In this document: piece after piece, positions 16,829 through 26,722 of the stretch | Layout: every line of letters begins with the position of its first letter | Numbering within the stretch: the stretch's first letter is position 1 | Assembly: GCA_031409875.1 (NCBI GenBank) | Contig: JANNYB010000083.1 | Coordinates: forward strand, 20,318-84,317 | DNA from: CALMEH01 sp031409875 | Lineage (GTDB): Bacteria > Acidobacteriota > Blastocatellia > Pyrinomonadales > Pyrinomonadaceae | Direction of reading: 5' to 3' | DNA: 64,000 nucleotides | Position numbers and translations under genes: made by a program | The notes under the pieces: model-generated | What the model saw: the letters and a program-made list of their open reading frames with translations, nothing else | Told to the model about the DNA's origin: nothing | Databases searched by the model: none

Positions 16829-18211
16829 ATGTCAGAAGAAAACACGACAAAAGGCGTTGCCAAATCTGCGGAATGGTTGGACGCGGAAAATTTTGACGAA
16901 AATCCTTCGCGTTTGAGCGGCGCGATTTTCGTTTTACTTTGCGTGATGCCGATGATTTTTACCGTTGCTTACGGCGCGGTTGACGTTTGGGCGTTGGGTT
17001 TTCAGGCAATTTTTGTCGGTTTGATGTTGGTTTTGTGGTGTTTGGAATCTTTCTTCACAAAAGAATTTCGTTACAGTTCGAGTTTTTTGCAAATTCCGCT
17101 GATTGCCTTGATTTTAATTGGTTTAATCCAGCTTTTGCCATTTCGCGCCGGCGGTAACTCAATGTCGCTCGACGGTTATTCGACGCGCTTTGCTTTGATT
17201 CAACTGTTAATTTATCTCGTCTTTTTTGCCGCCGCACTCGTGTTTATCAACAGTCGCAAACGCTTGCAAATACTAATTGCGGGCATCATTATTTTCGCTT
17301 CTTTGATGGCGTTTTTCGGGATTTTACAGTATTTAGCTAAACTTGAAGCGATTTACGGACTGCGTCTATCGGGACAAGCCATTCCGTTTGCATCGTTCAT
17401 CAATCAGCATCATTTCGCGGCGTTTATGGAAATGAGTATCGGTTTGACAGTTGCGCTTTTATTCGGCAAAGCAGTCAAAAAAGATAAAAATCTGCTTCTG
17501 ATAATTTCCGCCGTAATAATGGGTATTGCGGTAATTTTGACAGGTTCGCGTGGCGGATTTTTGAGTTTGTTGGGCGTTTTGGCATTTATCATTACGGCAA
17601 ATCTTTTGGGCAAAAAAGAAGGCGAAAGATCGAGCGGTTTTCGGCGTAATTTCGCGCTCATCGGCGGCGGAGTTGCGCTTGTTTTGGTGCTTTTCGGTGC
17701 GGTTTTCTTGCTCGGCGGCGATCAATCGCTGCTGCGCGGAACAGGTTTGCAAAATGCCAGCGGCGATTTATCGAGCGGCAGAACGCATTTTTGGCAAACC
17801 GCGCTTAAAATCTTTTTCGATTATCCGATTTTCGGAGTCGGCTTAAACGCTTTCGGCACGGCATTTCCAAACTACGACACTTGGAACGGCACACTTCGCG
17901 TCGAACAGGCGCACAACGATTATCTGCAAATGCTCACCGAAGCCGGAATTTTTGGCTTTCTCTGCGTTGCCGGATTTATCTTTCTGCTGTTCAAAAAAAC
18001 ATTGCGGACATTGAGTAAAACAACGGATGTTTTTCGTCGCCACGCGGCAATCGGCGCAATCGCGGGTTGTTTCGGCATTCTTCTGCACAGCTTTTTCGAT
18101 TTCCCGCTTCGCACGCCTTCAAATGCTTTTTTCTTTTTGATTTTGGTTGTCATCGCTACCGTCTCGATAGGTTTTCCAAAGTCGGAACGAGGAGCGGTAG
18201 CGACTCGCTAA
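16829..18211 (+). CDS. O-antigen ligase/polymerase family membrane protein
   Basis: 460 residues with ten to twelve membrane segments and a Wzy_C-type periplasmic loop: FFDYPIFGVGLNAFGTAFPNY followed by RVEQAHNDYLQMLTEAG, the HNDYLQ signature of the WaaL/Wzy superfamily. It would join or polymerise lipid-linked oligosaccharides outside the cytoplasm. The last residues, SERGAVATR, are encoded by a class B palindrome arm that also supplies the end of the gene. Ligase and polymerase cannot be separated from sequence. Confidence 0.88.
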   Translation: MSEENTTKGVAKSAEWLDAENFDENPSRLSGAIFVLLCVMPMIFTVAYGAVDVWALGFQAIFVGLMLVLWCLESFFTKEFRYSSSFLQIPLIALILIGLIQLLPFRAGGNSMSLDGYSTRFALIQLLIYLVFFAAALVFINSRKRLQILIAGIIIFASLMAFFGILQYLAKLEAIYGLRLSGQAIPFASFINQHHFAAFMEMSIGLTVALLFGKAVKKDKNLLLIISAVIMGIAVILTGSRGGFLSLLGVLAFIITANLLGKKEGERSSGFRRNFALIGGGVALVLVLFGAVFLLGGDQSLLRGTGLQNASGDLSSGRTHFWQTALKIFFDYPIFGVGLNAFGTAFPNYDTWNGTLRVEQAHNDYLQMLTEAGIFGFLCVAGFIFLLFKKTLRTLSKTTDVFRRHAAIGAIAGCFGILLHSFFDFPLRTPSNAFFFLILVVIATVSIGFPKSERGAVATR

Positions 18212-18296
18212 AATTTCCCAAACAATCTTTTAACAGGTCGCTACCGCTCGCTGTTCTGACAAGAATTAGCAGGTCGCTACCGCTCGTTGTTCTGAC
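18181..18296. repeat. class B element with one left and two right arms
   Basis: Left GTCGGAACGAGGAGCGGTAG, right CGCTACCGCTCGCTGTTCTG twice. The left arm encodes the C-terminus of the O-antigen ligase gene. Confidence 0.8.
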
Positions 18297-18407
18297 TTGC
18301 ATCAAAAAAAAAATTCAACCAATGATAGTTTTTTGATTTTTTTTTCGCATTAGTAAATGTAAGCGCAAATTGAGCGCAAAATATTTTTGGAGCGATTATA
18401 AAAAATT
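18212..18407 (+). other. gap after polysaccharide cluster
   Basis: 196 bases. The first 85 are the right-hand arms of the class B element. The rest is AT-rich with runs of A and T; a possible promoter for the next gene is not distinct. The sequence TGTAAGCGCAAATTGAGCGCAAAA contains two AGCGCAAA words. Confidence 0.4.
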
Positions 18408-18953
18408 ATGTTTTATCCGGTCAGAGAAGTTCAGATTTTAGGCGGCGTAAAATACGGCAAAGGCAATGTTTTCGGTTGGGTGCGGAAAAAAGGCACGAAA
18501 GCGCATCAAGGTTGGGATTTTGCGGCGCGTGATAATACGACGCTTTATGCGGTTGCCGACGGCGATATTGTTCACGTTGACAACGACGATGACTCAAATT
18601 ACGGAAAGTCTATTTTAATGAGCTTTACGGGAATGTATGGCGAAACATTTTACGCATTTTACGCGCACATAAATTCGAGCAATGTTTCCAGAGGTAAAAG
18701 CGTCAAAGCCGGCGAGCCGATTGGAACTTCGGGAAGCACGGGCAACGCCAAAGGCAGTAATAAATGGGAGCAACATCTGCATTTCGAGTTTCGCTCGGAT
18801 AGATATTGCAACAAAGGTTTGGAAGGTCGCATTGACCCGCAATACTTTTTCGGTCCGCCGCCTTTTGCGTGGATGTCGGGCGGCGAATTCATTCCGTTTT
18901 ACGAAAGAGCCGCAAATCAAGCCGCTGCCGCCGCAACTTCGTCAGGCTATTAA
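18408..18953 (+). CDS. M23 family metallopeptidase, no signal peptide
   Basis: 181 residues of an M23/LytM domain. Zinc ligands and catalytic His are visible in AHQGWDFAA (H-x3-D) and HLHFEF (H-x-H), with GTSGSTGNAKGSNKWEQ between them. M23 enzymes cut peptidoglycan cross-links. Unusual here are the absence of a signal peptide or lipobox and the nearly bare catalytic domain; this is seen for cytoplasm-made effectors, phage endolysins or proteins exported another way. It begins 196 bases after the O-antigen gene, so it is probably a separate unit. Confidence 0.8.
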   Translation: MFYPVREVQILGGVKYGKGNVFGWVRKKGTKAHQGWDFAARDNTTLYAVADGDIVHVDNDDDSNYGKSILMSFTGMYGETFYAFYAHINSSNVSRGKSVKAGEPIGTSGSTGNAKGSNKWEQHLHFEFRSDRYCNKGLEGRIDPQYFFGPPPFAWMSGGEFIPFYERAANQAAAAATSSGY

Positions 18954-18960
18954 AAAAAGT

Positions 18961-19051
18961 TTCATCGCAGACACGGAGCGAATTGTTAAAAACTGCTATT
19001 TTCATCAATTCCGTTCTCCAAACACCTCCAAAACTCCGTGTCTGCGGTGAA
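18961..19051. repeat. inverted repeat of cacgga/gcaga words
   Basis: TTCATCGCAGACACGGAG pairs with CTCCGTGTCTGCGGTGAA across a 55-base loop, behind the M23 gene. Confidence 0.75.
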
Positions 19052-19064
19052 TGTTTAAAGAAAA

Positions 19065-19136
19065 ATTATCCACAGATCAACGCAGATAAACACAGATGAT
19101 TAACTCTGATCTTACCTGCGTTCATCTGTGGATAAT
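19065..19136. repeat. class A palindrome with DnaA-box ends
   Basis: TTATCCACAG ... CTGTGGATAA with diverged CACAGAT/CGCAGAT units inside; the boxes are kept while the middle has changed. Confidence 0.88.
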
Positions 19137-19145
19137 TTTTTACTT

Positions 19146-19334
19146 CTACTTTTCTTTCCTAATATTCAAAAGTTTGCGAATTATAAAAAACGCATTAATT
19201 ACAAAGATTACCGCCACAAAAATTATTAAAGCAGTATTGTCTTTTTCGCCCTGAATGCGGCTAAAAATCAAATACGGAACTACCAAAACAAAGATGGCAA
19301 AGCTGAATAGAAAAATAATTTGTAATATTCTCAT
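19146..19334 (-). CDS. small two-helix membrane protein
   Basis: 62 residues when started at the ATG at 19334 (MRILQIIFLF); an in-frame ATG at 19364 would add ten residues, NLEFLRKNK. Two hydrophobic helices separated by SRIQGEKDNT and a basic tail (RKLLNIRKEK). No family recognised. It follows a broken copy of the malQ 3' end. Confidence 0.5.
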   Translation of the reverse strand: MRILQIIFLFSFAIFVLVVPYLIFSRIQGEKDNTALIIFVAVIFVINAFFIIRKLLNIRKEK

Positions 19335-19398
19335 TTTATTTTTTCTTAAAAATTCTAAATTCAAAAAAACGAAGGATTTTTTCGTCCCATTTACTCAT

Positions 19399-19440
19399 TT
19401 AGCGTCCATAAACTCTCGTCAAATCTCGCAATCTTTTTGC
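19399..19440 (-). pseudogene. remnant copy of malQ 3' end
   Basis: On the minus strand these bases read K-R-L-R-D-L-T-R-V-Y-G-R-stop, against R-L-R-N-L-T-G-V-Y-G-R-stop at the end of the intact malQ. The similarity ends abruptly upstream. This looks like an old duplication of the malQ tail, with the 116-residue membrane protein gene lying between the two copies. Confidence 0.6.
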
Positions 19441-19509
19441 GCTAATATGAGTTTACCGCTGAAATCAGATTGAAAATTACAGCAAATTAGAATCAAAATT
19501 TTACGTTTC

Positions 19510-19860
19510 TTATTCAAAATCTTGTAACTTTTTCATTTCTGCGCGAAATCCTGTAATTCCCCAAACGATGAAAAAAATTCCGACAGCTAACAGAAACAAT
19601 TTTGAAAATATAACGGGTTTTGCGGAACTCCAAACGCCATAAATAAAAGATGAAAAAAACAATCCCCAAATTCCGCGACTAATCAAATGCCGCCAAGAAT
19701 TTGCTTTGACTCTCTTATTCCATTCTTCAGGATTTTGTTTGAGCATTTCATCAGCATAAAGTTTAGCTTTTCGTTGGTAATAATAATTGGCAATGATGCT
19801 TGAAAGCACAATGACAATGGCTAAAATTCCGAAAAAAATATACAAGACTGTTTCATTCAT
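19510..19860 (-). CDS. membrane protein of unknown function
   Basis: 116 residues: an N-terminal helix (LYIFFGILAIVIVLSSIIANYYY), a charged middle with ADEMLKQNPEEWNKRVK, and two further hydrophobic helices near the end. The start ATG overlaps the malQ stop as TAATG, so translation is coupled to malQ. An open frame continues upstream into malQ but that is only a shadow frame. I do not recognise the family. Confidence 0.6.
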   Translation of the reverse strand: MNETVLYIFFGILAIVIVLSSIIANYYYQRKAKLYADEMLKQNPEEWNKRVKANSWRHLISRGIWGLFFSSFIYGVWSSAKPVIFSKLFLLAVGIFFIVWGITGFRAEMKKLQDFE

Positions 19861-21380
19861 TAGCGTCCATAAACTCCTGTTAAATTTCGTAATCTTTCCG
19901 CGACTTCTTCTGAAAATTCTTCGCTTTTGCATTGCCAAAACCAATTTCCCGATTCCGATGCGGGCAAATTCATTCGCGCTTCGTTTCCTAATCCGAGCAA
20001 ATCTTGCATCGGCGCAATTGTTGTGTTTGCGACACTTGACCAAATAGCGCGAATGAAATCCCAATGAATTTCCGCGCCGTCGGAGTTCAAATATTTCAAA
20101 CAAAATTCGCGTTCGCGGCTGATTTCGACTTCGGCGCGTGTCGAACCTGCGCCGGATTGCGACGAAAACCAACCGACGGTCGTGTCGTTGTCGTGCGTTC
20201 CCGTGTAGGCGACGCAATTGTTTATATAATTGTGCGGCAAATCGTGATTATTTGCATCGCCGCCGAAAGCATATTGCAAAATCCGCATTCCGGGAAACGA
20301 AAAATCGTCGCGCAATTCTCTGACATCCAGCGTAATTACGCCCAAATCTTCCGCCCAAAACGGCAAGTCGCCGATTTCTTTTTTCAAAGTTTCAAACAAT
20401 TCCTTGCCCGGAACATTCACCCATTGACCGCCTGCCGCAGTTTTATCGCCGCCCGGAACTTCCCAACTCGCGGCAAATCCACGAAAATGGTCAACTCTAA
20501 CAATATCAACAATTTGCAAAGTAAATTTTACGCGAGAAACCCACCAATCAAAATTCTTTTCGCGCATTGCGTCCCAATTATAAATCGGATTTCCCCAAAG
20601 TTGTCCGTCCGCCGAAAAATAATCCGGCGGAACTCCGGCGACGAATTTTGGCGAACCGTCGCTGTTTAATTTAAATTCCTGCGGATTGCACCAAACATCT
20701 GCCGAATCGAGCGCAACAAAAATCGGCACGTCGCCGACGATTTTCACGCCTTTCTCATTCGCGTATTTTTTGACCGCAAACCATTGCGTAAAAAACAAAA
20801 ACTGATAAAACTTCTGCTCCCGAATCGCTTCACGCAAATTTTCCCGCGCTTCGGCTAAAGCATTTTCGTCGCGCAATTTCAACGAATCTTCCCATTGATA
20901 CCACGGCTTTTGCGATTGCGAAAATTTAATCGCCCGATAAAGCGCGTAATCATCGAGCCAAAAAGCCATATCTTGCGAAAACGTCTCAAATTTTCCGCGC
21001 AAATCGTCGCTCGCCGAAATCCGAAAACGCTCGTAAGCCTTTGCCAAAAGTGAGTTTTTCCAATCATATAAAAGACCGAAATCAACGCGACCGTTTGGAA
21101 AATCGGGCTTTTCGTTTATTTCGTCAAACGTCAAAAGCGCGTCTTCGACCAATAATTCGGGCGAAATCAAATTAGTATTCCCTGCAAACGCCGAAAAACT
21201 TTGATAAGGCGAATCGCCGAAACCTGTCGGACCGAGCGGCAAAACTTGCCAGTAAGTTTGCTTCGCTTTTTCTAAAAAATCTATAAAATTAAACGCTTCC
21301 GCGCCCAAACTCCCGATGCCGTAATCGGACGGCAAAGATGTCGGGTGCAATAAAACTCCGCTTGCTCGGGGAAAATTCAT
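19860..21380 (-). CDS. malQ: 4-alpha-glucanotransferase
   Basis: GH77 amylomaltase, 506 residues, of normal size for the bacterial short form. It transfers alpha-1,4-glucan chains in glycogen/maltodextrin use. Starts FPRASGVLLHPTSLPSDYGIGSLG; the catalytic nucleophile Asp is in RVDHFRGF, the acid/base Glu in FWAEDLG, and the third carboxylate in YTGTHDNDTTVGW. It ends LRNLTGVYGR, overlapping the next membrane-protein gene. A degraded copy of this end lies 420 bases downstream. Confidence 0.95.
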   Translation of the reverse strand: MNFPRASGVLLHPTSLPSDYGIGSLGAEAFNFIDFLEKAKQTYWQVLPLGPTGFGDSPYQSFSAFAGNTNLISPELLVEDALLTFDEINEKPDFPNGRVDFGLLYDWKNSLLAKAYERFRISASDDLRGKFETFSQDMAFWLDDYALYRAIKFSQSQKPWYQWEDSLKLRDENALAEARENLREAIREQKFYQFLFFTQWFAVKKYANEKGVKIVGDVPIFVALDSADVWCNPQEFKLNSDGSPKFVAGVPPDYFSADGQLWGNPIYNWDAMREKNFDWWVSRVKFTLQIVDIVRVDHFRGFAASWEVPGGDKTAAGGQWVNVPGKELFETLKKEIGDLPFWAEDLGVITLDVRELRDDFSFPGMRILQYAFGGDANNHDLPHNYINNCVAYTGTHDNDTTVGWFSSQSGAGSTRAEVEISREREFCLKYLNSDGAEIHWDFIRAIWSSVANTTIAPMQDLLGLGNEARMNLPASESGNWFWQCKSEEFSEEVAERLRNLTGVYGR

Positions 21381-21446
21381 AATCTAGTTGATAAATTGCT
21401 TCGCCGCGCTTTTTTTGACTTGCGGCGAAAAAAAACTCACAATAAT

Positions 21447-21452
21447 TATAAT
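21447..21452 (+). promoter_or_regulatory. possible -10 element upstream of yceI
   Basis: A perfect TATAAT lies 40 bases before the yceI start. No good -35 is present at 16-18 bases; a TTGACT at 21415 is 26 bases away. A stem TTCGCCGC/GCGGCGAA at 21400-21429 sits between the divergent malQ and yceI starts. Confidence 0.35.
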
Positions 21453-21491
21453 GCCATCAAACGCAAAATTTAATTATCGGAGAATCAAAAA

Positions 21492-22172
21492 ATGAAGAAA
21501 ATTTTTACAGTTTCAGGAATATTTTTCGCTCTTTTCGGCGCGATTTTTTTTATCGGTTTCAACACTTCGGCGGAAAATACGTCGGTCATCGAACGCTTTA
21601 ACGTCTCGAACAAAAAAGACGCAGGCGTAACGGGCGCATACAATTTCGACAAAGCGCACAGTTCAATCGGTTTCCGCGTCAAACATTTGGGACTTGTTGA
21701 TGTTCCGGGTTATTTCCGCGATTTCAAAGGCACGGTAAATTATGACGCTAAAGATGTTACGAAATCAACTGTCGAATTTACCGCAATGACGACGAGCGTT
21801 GACACGGGCGTTGCGCCGCGCGATAAACATCTCCGCACGGCTGATTTTTTTGATGTCGAAAAATTTCCCGAAATGACTTTTAAAAGCACGAAAGTCGTAA
21901 AGAAAGGAAAAAATATGATGATTACGGGCGATTTGACGATGCGCGGCGTAACTAAATCAATTACGTTTCCGTTCACCGTTGCCGGATTTCTTAAGGACGA
22001 AAAAAGCGGCGGAATGAAAATGGGCGCAGTCGCCGAAGCCACGATTAACCGCCGTGATTTCGGCGTAAATTACGGCTCGAATCTTCCGAACGGAACGCCT
22101 GTGCTTTCGGATAACATCGTCGTCGTTCTCAACATCGAAGCAAATCTTCCCGGACAAACAACTACGAAATAA
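21492..22172 (+). CDS. YceI family periplasmic lipid-binding-like protein
   Basis: 226 residues. A signal peptide or anchor (IFTVSGIFFALFGAIFFIGFNTSA) precedes the YceI lipocalin-like barrel, which starts GAYNFDKAHSSIGFRVKHLG and includes DKHLRTADFFDVEKFPEMTF and TGDLTMRGVTKSITFPF. Family members bind isoprenoid or fatty ligands in the periplasm. CGGAG ten bases before the ATG gives a clear ribosome binding site. It stands alone, with palindrome 22181-22257 just behind it. Confidence 0.9.
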   Translation: MKKIFTVSGIFFALFGAIFFIGFNTSAENTSVIERFNVSNKKDAGVTGAYNFDKAHSSIGFRVKHLGLVDVPGYFRDFKGTVNYDAKDVTKSTVEFTAMTTSVDTGVAPRDKHLRTADFFDVEKFPEMTFKSTKVVKKGKNMMITGDLTMRGVTKSITFPFTVAGFLKDEKSGGMKMGAVAEATINRRDFGVNYGSNLPNGTPVLSDNIVVVLNIEANLPGQTTTK

Positions 22173-22180
22173 AAAGAAAA

Positions 22181-22257
22181 TTTGCCCACGAAACACACGA
22201 AATCCACGAAATTAAAACCAAAACTATTTTCGTGTCTTTCGTGTGTTTCGTGGGCAA
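22181..22257. repeat. class A palindrome, CACGAAA units
   Basis: TTTGCCCACGAAACACACGA pairs with TCGTGTGTTTCGTGGGCAA; arms built from CACGAAA and relatives. Between convergent yceI and the HTH-like gene. Confidence 0.85.
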
Positions 22258-22263
22258 TAAATC

Positions 22264-22791
22264 TTAAGCCGCTAATTTCAATTCCATTTGCTCACCCGAT
22301 TTTTCTTGACGTTTCGCTTCCATTGATTTGACGTTATCAACGAGCGGACGGCTGAGTTTATTAACCAACCAAAGCCGATAAACTTCGGCTTCTTCGAGTT
22401 TGCTTGTCCAACGTGCGCGGTCGAGCATTGTCAGAGCCATTTCGAGCGCGTGATGCTGTCCGGCGCGGTCTTGCTGACGTTCAAAGTAACGATAACTCTG
22501 TTCGAGATTTTGCACGCTTCGGCGCGATGTTTCGACATCTTTAAATCCTAATTTTCCGCGAAAATGACGCGAATAAACATTCATCGGATAATTCGTTGAA
22601 GTGTATAAATCGAAATAGTTATCAATCAATCCGGCTTGATGCAAAACCGAACCGACATAGCTCGGTTTCGCGCCCGAAATTGCCGCGATTGATTCGATTT
22701 CCGTCGTGCCGTTTTCAAACAACGAAAGAATCATTTTCTTCTTGCTCTGCACCGCTTCTTTTTGATTAAATTCTAAAACTTTTGTATTCAT
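22264..22791 (-). CDS. unknown protein with N-terminal helix-turn-helix-like segment
   Basis: 175 residues. Residues 15-55 (KKKMILSLFENGTTEIESIAAISGAKPSYVGSVL region) look like a winged-helix or HTH unit, but I do not recognise the family. The middle is polar and aromatic, with RSVQNLEQSYRYFERQQDR and a long helical stretch; the C-terminus ends MELKLAA. GAGGAG is seven bases before the ATG, so the start is secure. A stand-alone gene with a long AT-rich leader, possibly a regulator. Confidence 0.6.
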   Translation of the reverse strand: MNTKVLEFNQKEAVQSKKKMILSLFENGTTEIESIAAISGAKPSYVGSVLHQAGLIDNYFDLYTSTNYPMNVYSRHFRGKLGFKDVETSRRSVQNLEQSYRYFERQQDRAGQHHALEMALTMLDRARWTSKLEEAEVYRLWLVNKLSRPLVDNVKSMEAKRQEKSGEQMELKLAA

Positions 22792-23109
22792 TTTTTTGCT
22801 CCTCTTTCTTGATTGATTAGATGTGTCATCTATGAAACAAGTTGCAGTTTAAGATTAGCTTTTTTTACCATAAAAGTAAAGCAAAATGTGTTATTTTTCA
22901 ATGATTTAGCTATCTCTTTTAGTTTCAGTTTTTATGTGTCGGAATTTAAAGAAAAAGGTAAGCAAGAGTGGATTTAAAAGTTTTGAGTCCCGCCTTCAGG
23001 CGGCAGAACGCTAGCGAAGCGTTGCGTTCTCCGGTTACATCAAAAGCAATTTTAAGTAACGTAAAACCGCTCCGCTTCGCTGGCGGTTTTTGCCGCCTAA
23101 AGGCGGGAC
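22792..23109 (-). other. gap upstream of the HTH-like gene
   Basis: 318 bases. The part next to the gene (22792-22975) is AT-rich and should hold its promoter, but I see no clear -10/-35 pair. The rest is the class C inverted repeat 22974-23121. Confidence 0.4.
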
Positions 23110-23121
23110 TCAAAACTTTTT
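22974..23121. repeat. class C inverted repeat
   Basis: Arms AAAAGTTTTGAGTCCCGCC and GGCGGGACTCAAAACTTTT with inner stems CCGCCTTCAGGCGG and AACGCTAGCGAAGCGTT. The right arm contains the end of the WecG-family gene. Confidence 0.85.
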
Positions 23122-23877
23122 TAATCCGAGCAATTGCATCGCGCAAAGCCATAAAAAACGCGGATTCAAAATCAAATATCTGCGCCATAAACGCTTCGGT
23201 TCTTGCGTCAGACGAAACAGCCATTCAAGCCCTAATTTGCCTAACCATTCGGGCGATTCTTTGACGTTTCCGGCGTAAAAATCGAACGACGCGCCGACTC
23301 CGAGCATTACGGATTGCAATTTTTCCTTGTGCGCCGACATCCAATTTTCCTGTTTTGGACAACCCAAGCCCATAAACAAAATATCGGGTTTTGCCGCGTT
23401 GATTTCCGCCCTGATTTCAGCGTCTTCCGCTTCGGTCAAAGCGCGAAACGGCGGCGAAAAAGCGTAAGAAATTTTCAGATTCGGCAAATCTTTTTTCGTC
23501 CGCGATTGAATTGCGTCAATTACTTCTTGCTTGCCGCCGTAAAATCCGACGGACAAATCGTTCTTCGCGGCAAATTCGAGCAAACTTATCATCAAATCGT
23601 TCGCACGAACGCGCGAAGCTGTCTTTTTGCCTTGAATTTTTTGCATCCAAACGAGCGGCATTCCGTCCGTAACAATCAAATCCGCGCCGTTCACTTTTTT
23701 GCCGAAATCTGCGTCATCGTAAGATTCCATAACCATATGCACGGTTGAAAAACAGACGTAGCCGCCGCGTTTTTCTTTGACCAATTCGACGATTTTGGCG
23801 ATTGCCGATGAATGCGTAACGACATCGGGAAAAAGACTGACGACGCGAACGCGGTTTGATTTTTCGATTTTTTCCAT
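23110..23877 (-). CDS. WecG/TagA/CpsF family glycosyltransferase
   Basis: 255 residues, normal for GT26. Motifs: VVTHSSAIAKIVELV, STVHMVMESYDD, ADLIVTDGMPLVWM, VGFYGGKQEVID, and GLGCPKQENWMS, then GVGASFDFYAGNVKESPEWLGKLGLEWLFRL. These enzymes add the second sugar (ManNAc or its uronate) to an undecaprenyl-linked primer. The start at 23877 (MEKIEKSN) is chosen; the longer frame back to 23958 is translated from class B palindrome DNA. The final residues KKF and the stop lie in the arm of the class C repeat at 22974-23121. Confidence 0.9.
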   Translation of the reverse strand: MEKIEKSNRVRVVSLFPDVVTHSSAIAKIVELVKEKRGGYVCFSTVHMVMESYDDADFGKKVNGADLIVTDGMPLVWMQKIQGKKTASRVRANDLMISLLEFAAKNDLSVGFYGGKQEVIDAIQSRTKKDLPNLKISYAFSPPFRALTEAEDAEIRAEINAAKPDILFMGLGCPKQENWMSAHKEKLQSVMLGVGASFDFYAGNVKESPEWLGKLGLEWLFRLTQEPKRLWRRYLILNPRFLWLCAMQLLGLKKF

Positions 23878-23888
23878 CACGAATTTTG

Positions 23889-23953
23889 ATGAGAACAAGG
23901 AGCAGTAGCGACTTGGCAAGATTACCCGTTCGCTACCGCTCAACGGTTCTGAT
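23889..23953. repeat. class B palindrome between glycosyltransferases
   Basis: ATGAGAACAAGGAGCAGTAG ... CGCTACCGCTCAACGGTTCT; provides the last residues and stop of the GT4 gene and ends twelve bases before the next start. Confidence 0.82.
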
Positions 23954-24994
23954 TTCACGGTAAATGTTCTCTAATTTATTGATATAATCGGTCAAATTAA
24001 ATTTTTCTTCGACGGTTTTTCGTGCATTGCGCCGAAGATTTTCAAAATCTTTTTTGCCCGAAAGAATAATTTTCAGTTTTTCAACTAATTGCGAAATATT
24101 TTGCGGTTCGATTAAAAAGCCGTTGAAATCGTCTTTAACAACCGCGCCGATTGAAGCCATTTCGGAAACAACGACAATATTTCGCGCCGCCATTGCTTCG
24201 AGCATCGCCATCGGCAAACCTTCGCCGTAACGCGACGGAAGCAGAAAAATATCGCTTTCGGCAAGTTCTTTTTGCTTTGCTTTTCCCGCAATCACGCCGC
24301 CGAAATAAAATTTATCGCCGAGAATTTTGGTCATCTCGCCAACGAAAAAATCTTGTATTTCGCCTGCGCCAAACGCACGAAAAGTAAAATCGTAATTTTC
24401 GGATTTCAAAATTTTGATTGCTTCGATAATTTCGTTCAAGCCTTTCGATTCATTCAAGCGTCCGAGAAAAATCATCGAGTTTTTCTTCTTTTGCGCCGAA
24501 GAAAAATCTTCGACCGCGACGGCATTTTCCAAAACTTTGACATTCAATCCTTGCCAAAGATTTTCGATGATTTGCTTTTCCAATTCGCTCAAAACGACAA
24601 TCACATCGGATGAGCGCAACATTTTTTCGGCAGTTTTTTTGATTAAAGCATTTTCAAACTCACGCGCCATAAATTTGCCGCCGTGAATGTGCAAAAAAAT
24701 CGAACAATTTGCGGCGCGGACAAGCGCAAAATCGCGCACGATTGAAAGCGGATTGAATGCCGTGTTAATGTGTGCAATGTCGAATTTCCCGTCGTGTAAT
24801 TCTTTGCGAAATTGACGCGGCAAATTAATTTGTCTGAAAATCCACGCGACGTTTTGACGTTCGCCGTCGCGTCTGCCCGCGCTGAAATGCGTATAATCGA
24901 AATTGCCGCGTTCGATGATTTGACGCACAACGGTTGAAATTCCGCTGACGTTTTCGGTTTCGTCAAGACTCGGCGCGGTGATTAGAATTTTCAT
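23933..24994 (-). CDS. glycosyltransferase family 4
   Basis: 353 residues, GT-B fold. Begins KILITAPSLDETENVSGIS, has IAHINTAFNPLSIVRD and IFLHIHGGKFMAREFE, the hinge IFLGRLNESKGLNEI, and donor-site LLPSRYGEGLPMAMLEAMAARNIVVVS. It is upstream of the WecG-family gene on the same strand. The last four residues (TVER) and the TAG stop are encoded by the class B palindrome between the genes, so that element sets the C-terminus. Confidence 0.88.
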   Translation of the reverse strand: MKILITAPSLDETENVSGISTVVRQIIERGNFDYTHFSAGRRDGERQNVAWIFRQINLPRQFRKELHDGKFDIAHINTAFNPLSIVRDFALVRAANCSIFLHIHGGKFMAREFENALIKKTAEKMLRSSDVIVVLSELEKQIIENLWQGLNVKVLENAVAVEDFSSAQKKKNSMIFLGRLNESKGLNEIIEAIKILKSENYDFTFRAFGAGEIQDFFVGEMTKILGDKFYFGGVIAGKAKQKELAESDIFLLPSRYGEGLPMAMLEAMAARNIVVVSEMASIGAVVKDDFNGFLIEPQNISQLVEKLKIILSGKKDFENLRRNARKTVEEKFNLTDYINKLENIYREIRTVER

Positions 24995-25087
24995 CTGAAA
25001 TCTTTTTGCCTTTCGGCAAACGAAAAGAATAACGCATCAGTCCGCTTTACGAAAGCAGGCTTTAGCTTACAAAATAAAGCAAGCAAA

Positions 25088-26644
<1,557 letters not shown>

Positions 26645-26646
26645 AA

Positions 26647-26717
26647 GTCAGAACAGGGAGCGGTAGCAACCTGCTTGGGCTAGATTTGAGCAGGTCGCTA
26701 CCGCTCCCTGTTCTGAC
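26647..26717. repeat. class B palindrome, most regular copy
   Basis: GTCAGAACAGGGAGCGGTAG pairs with CTACCGCTCCCTGTTCTGAC. It fills the gap before prmC and ends five bases from its ATG. Confidence 0.9.
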
Positions 26718-26722
26718 AAGAA

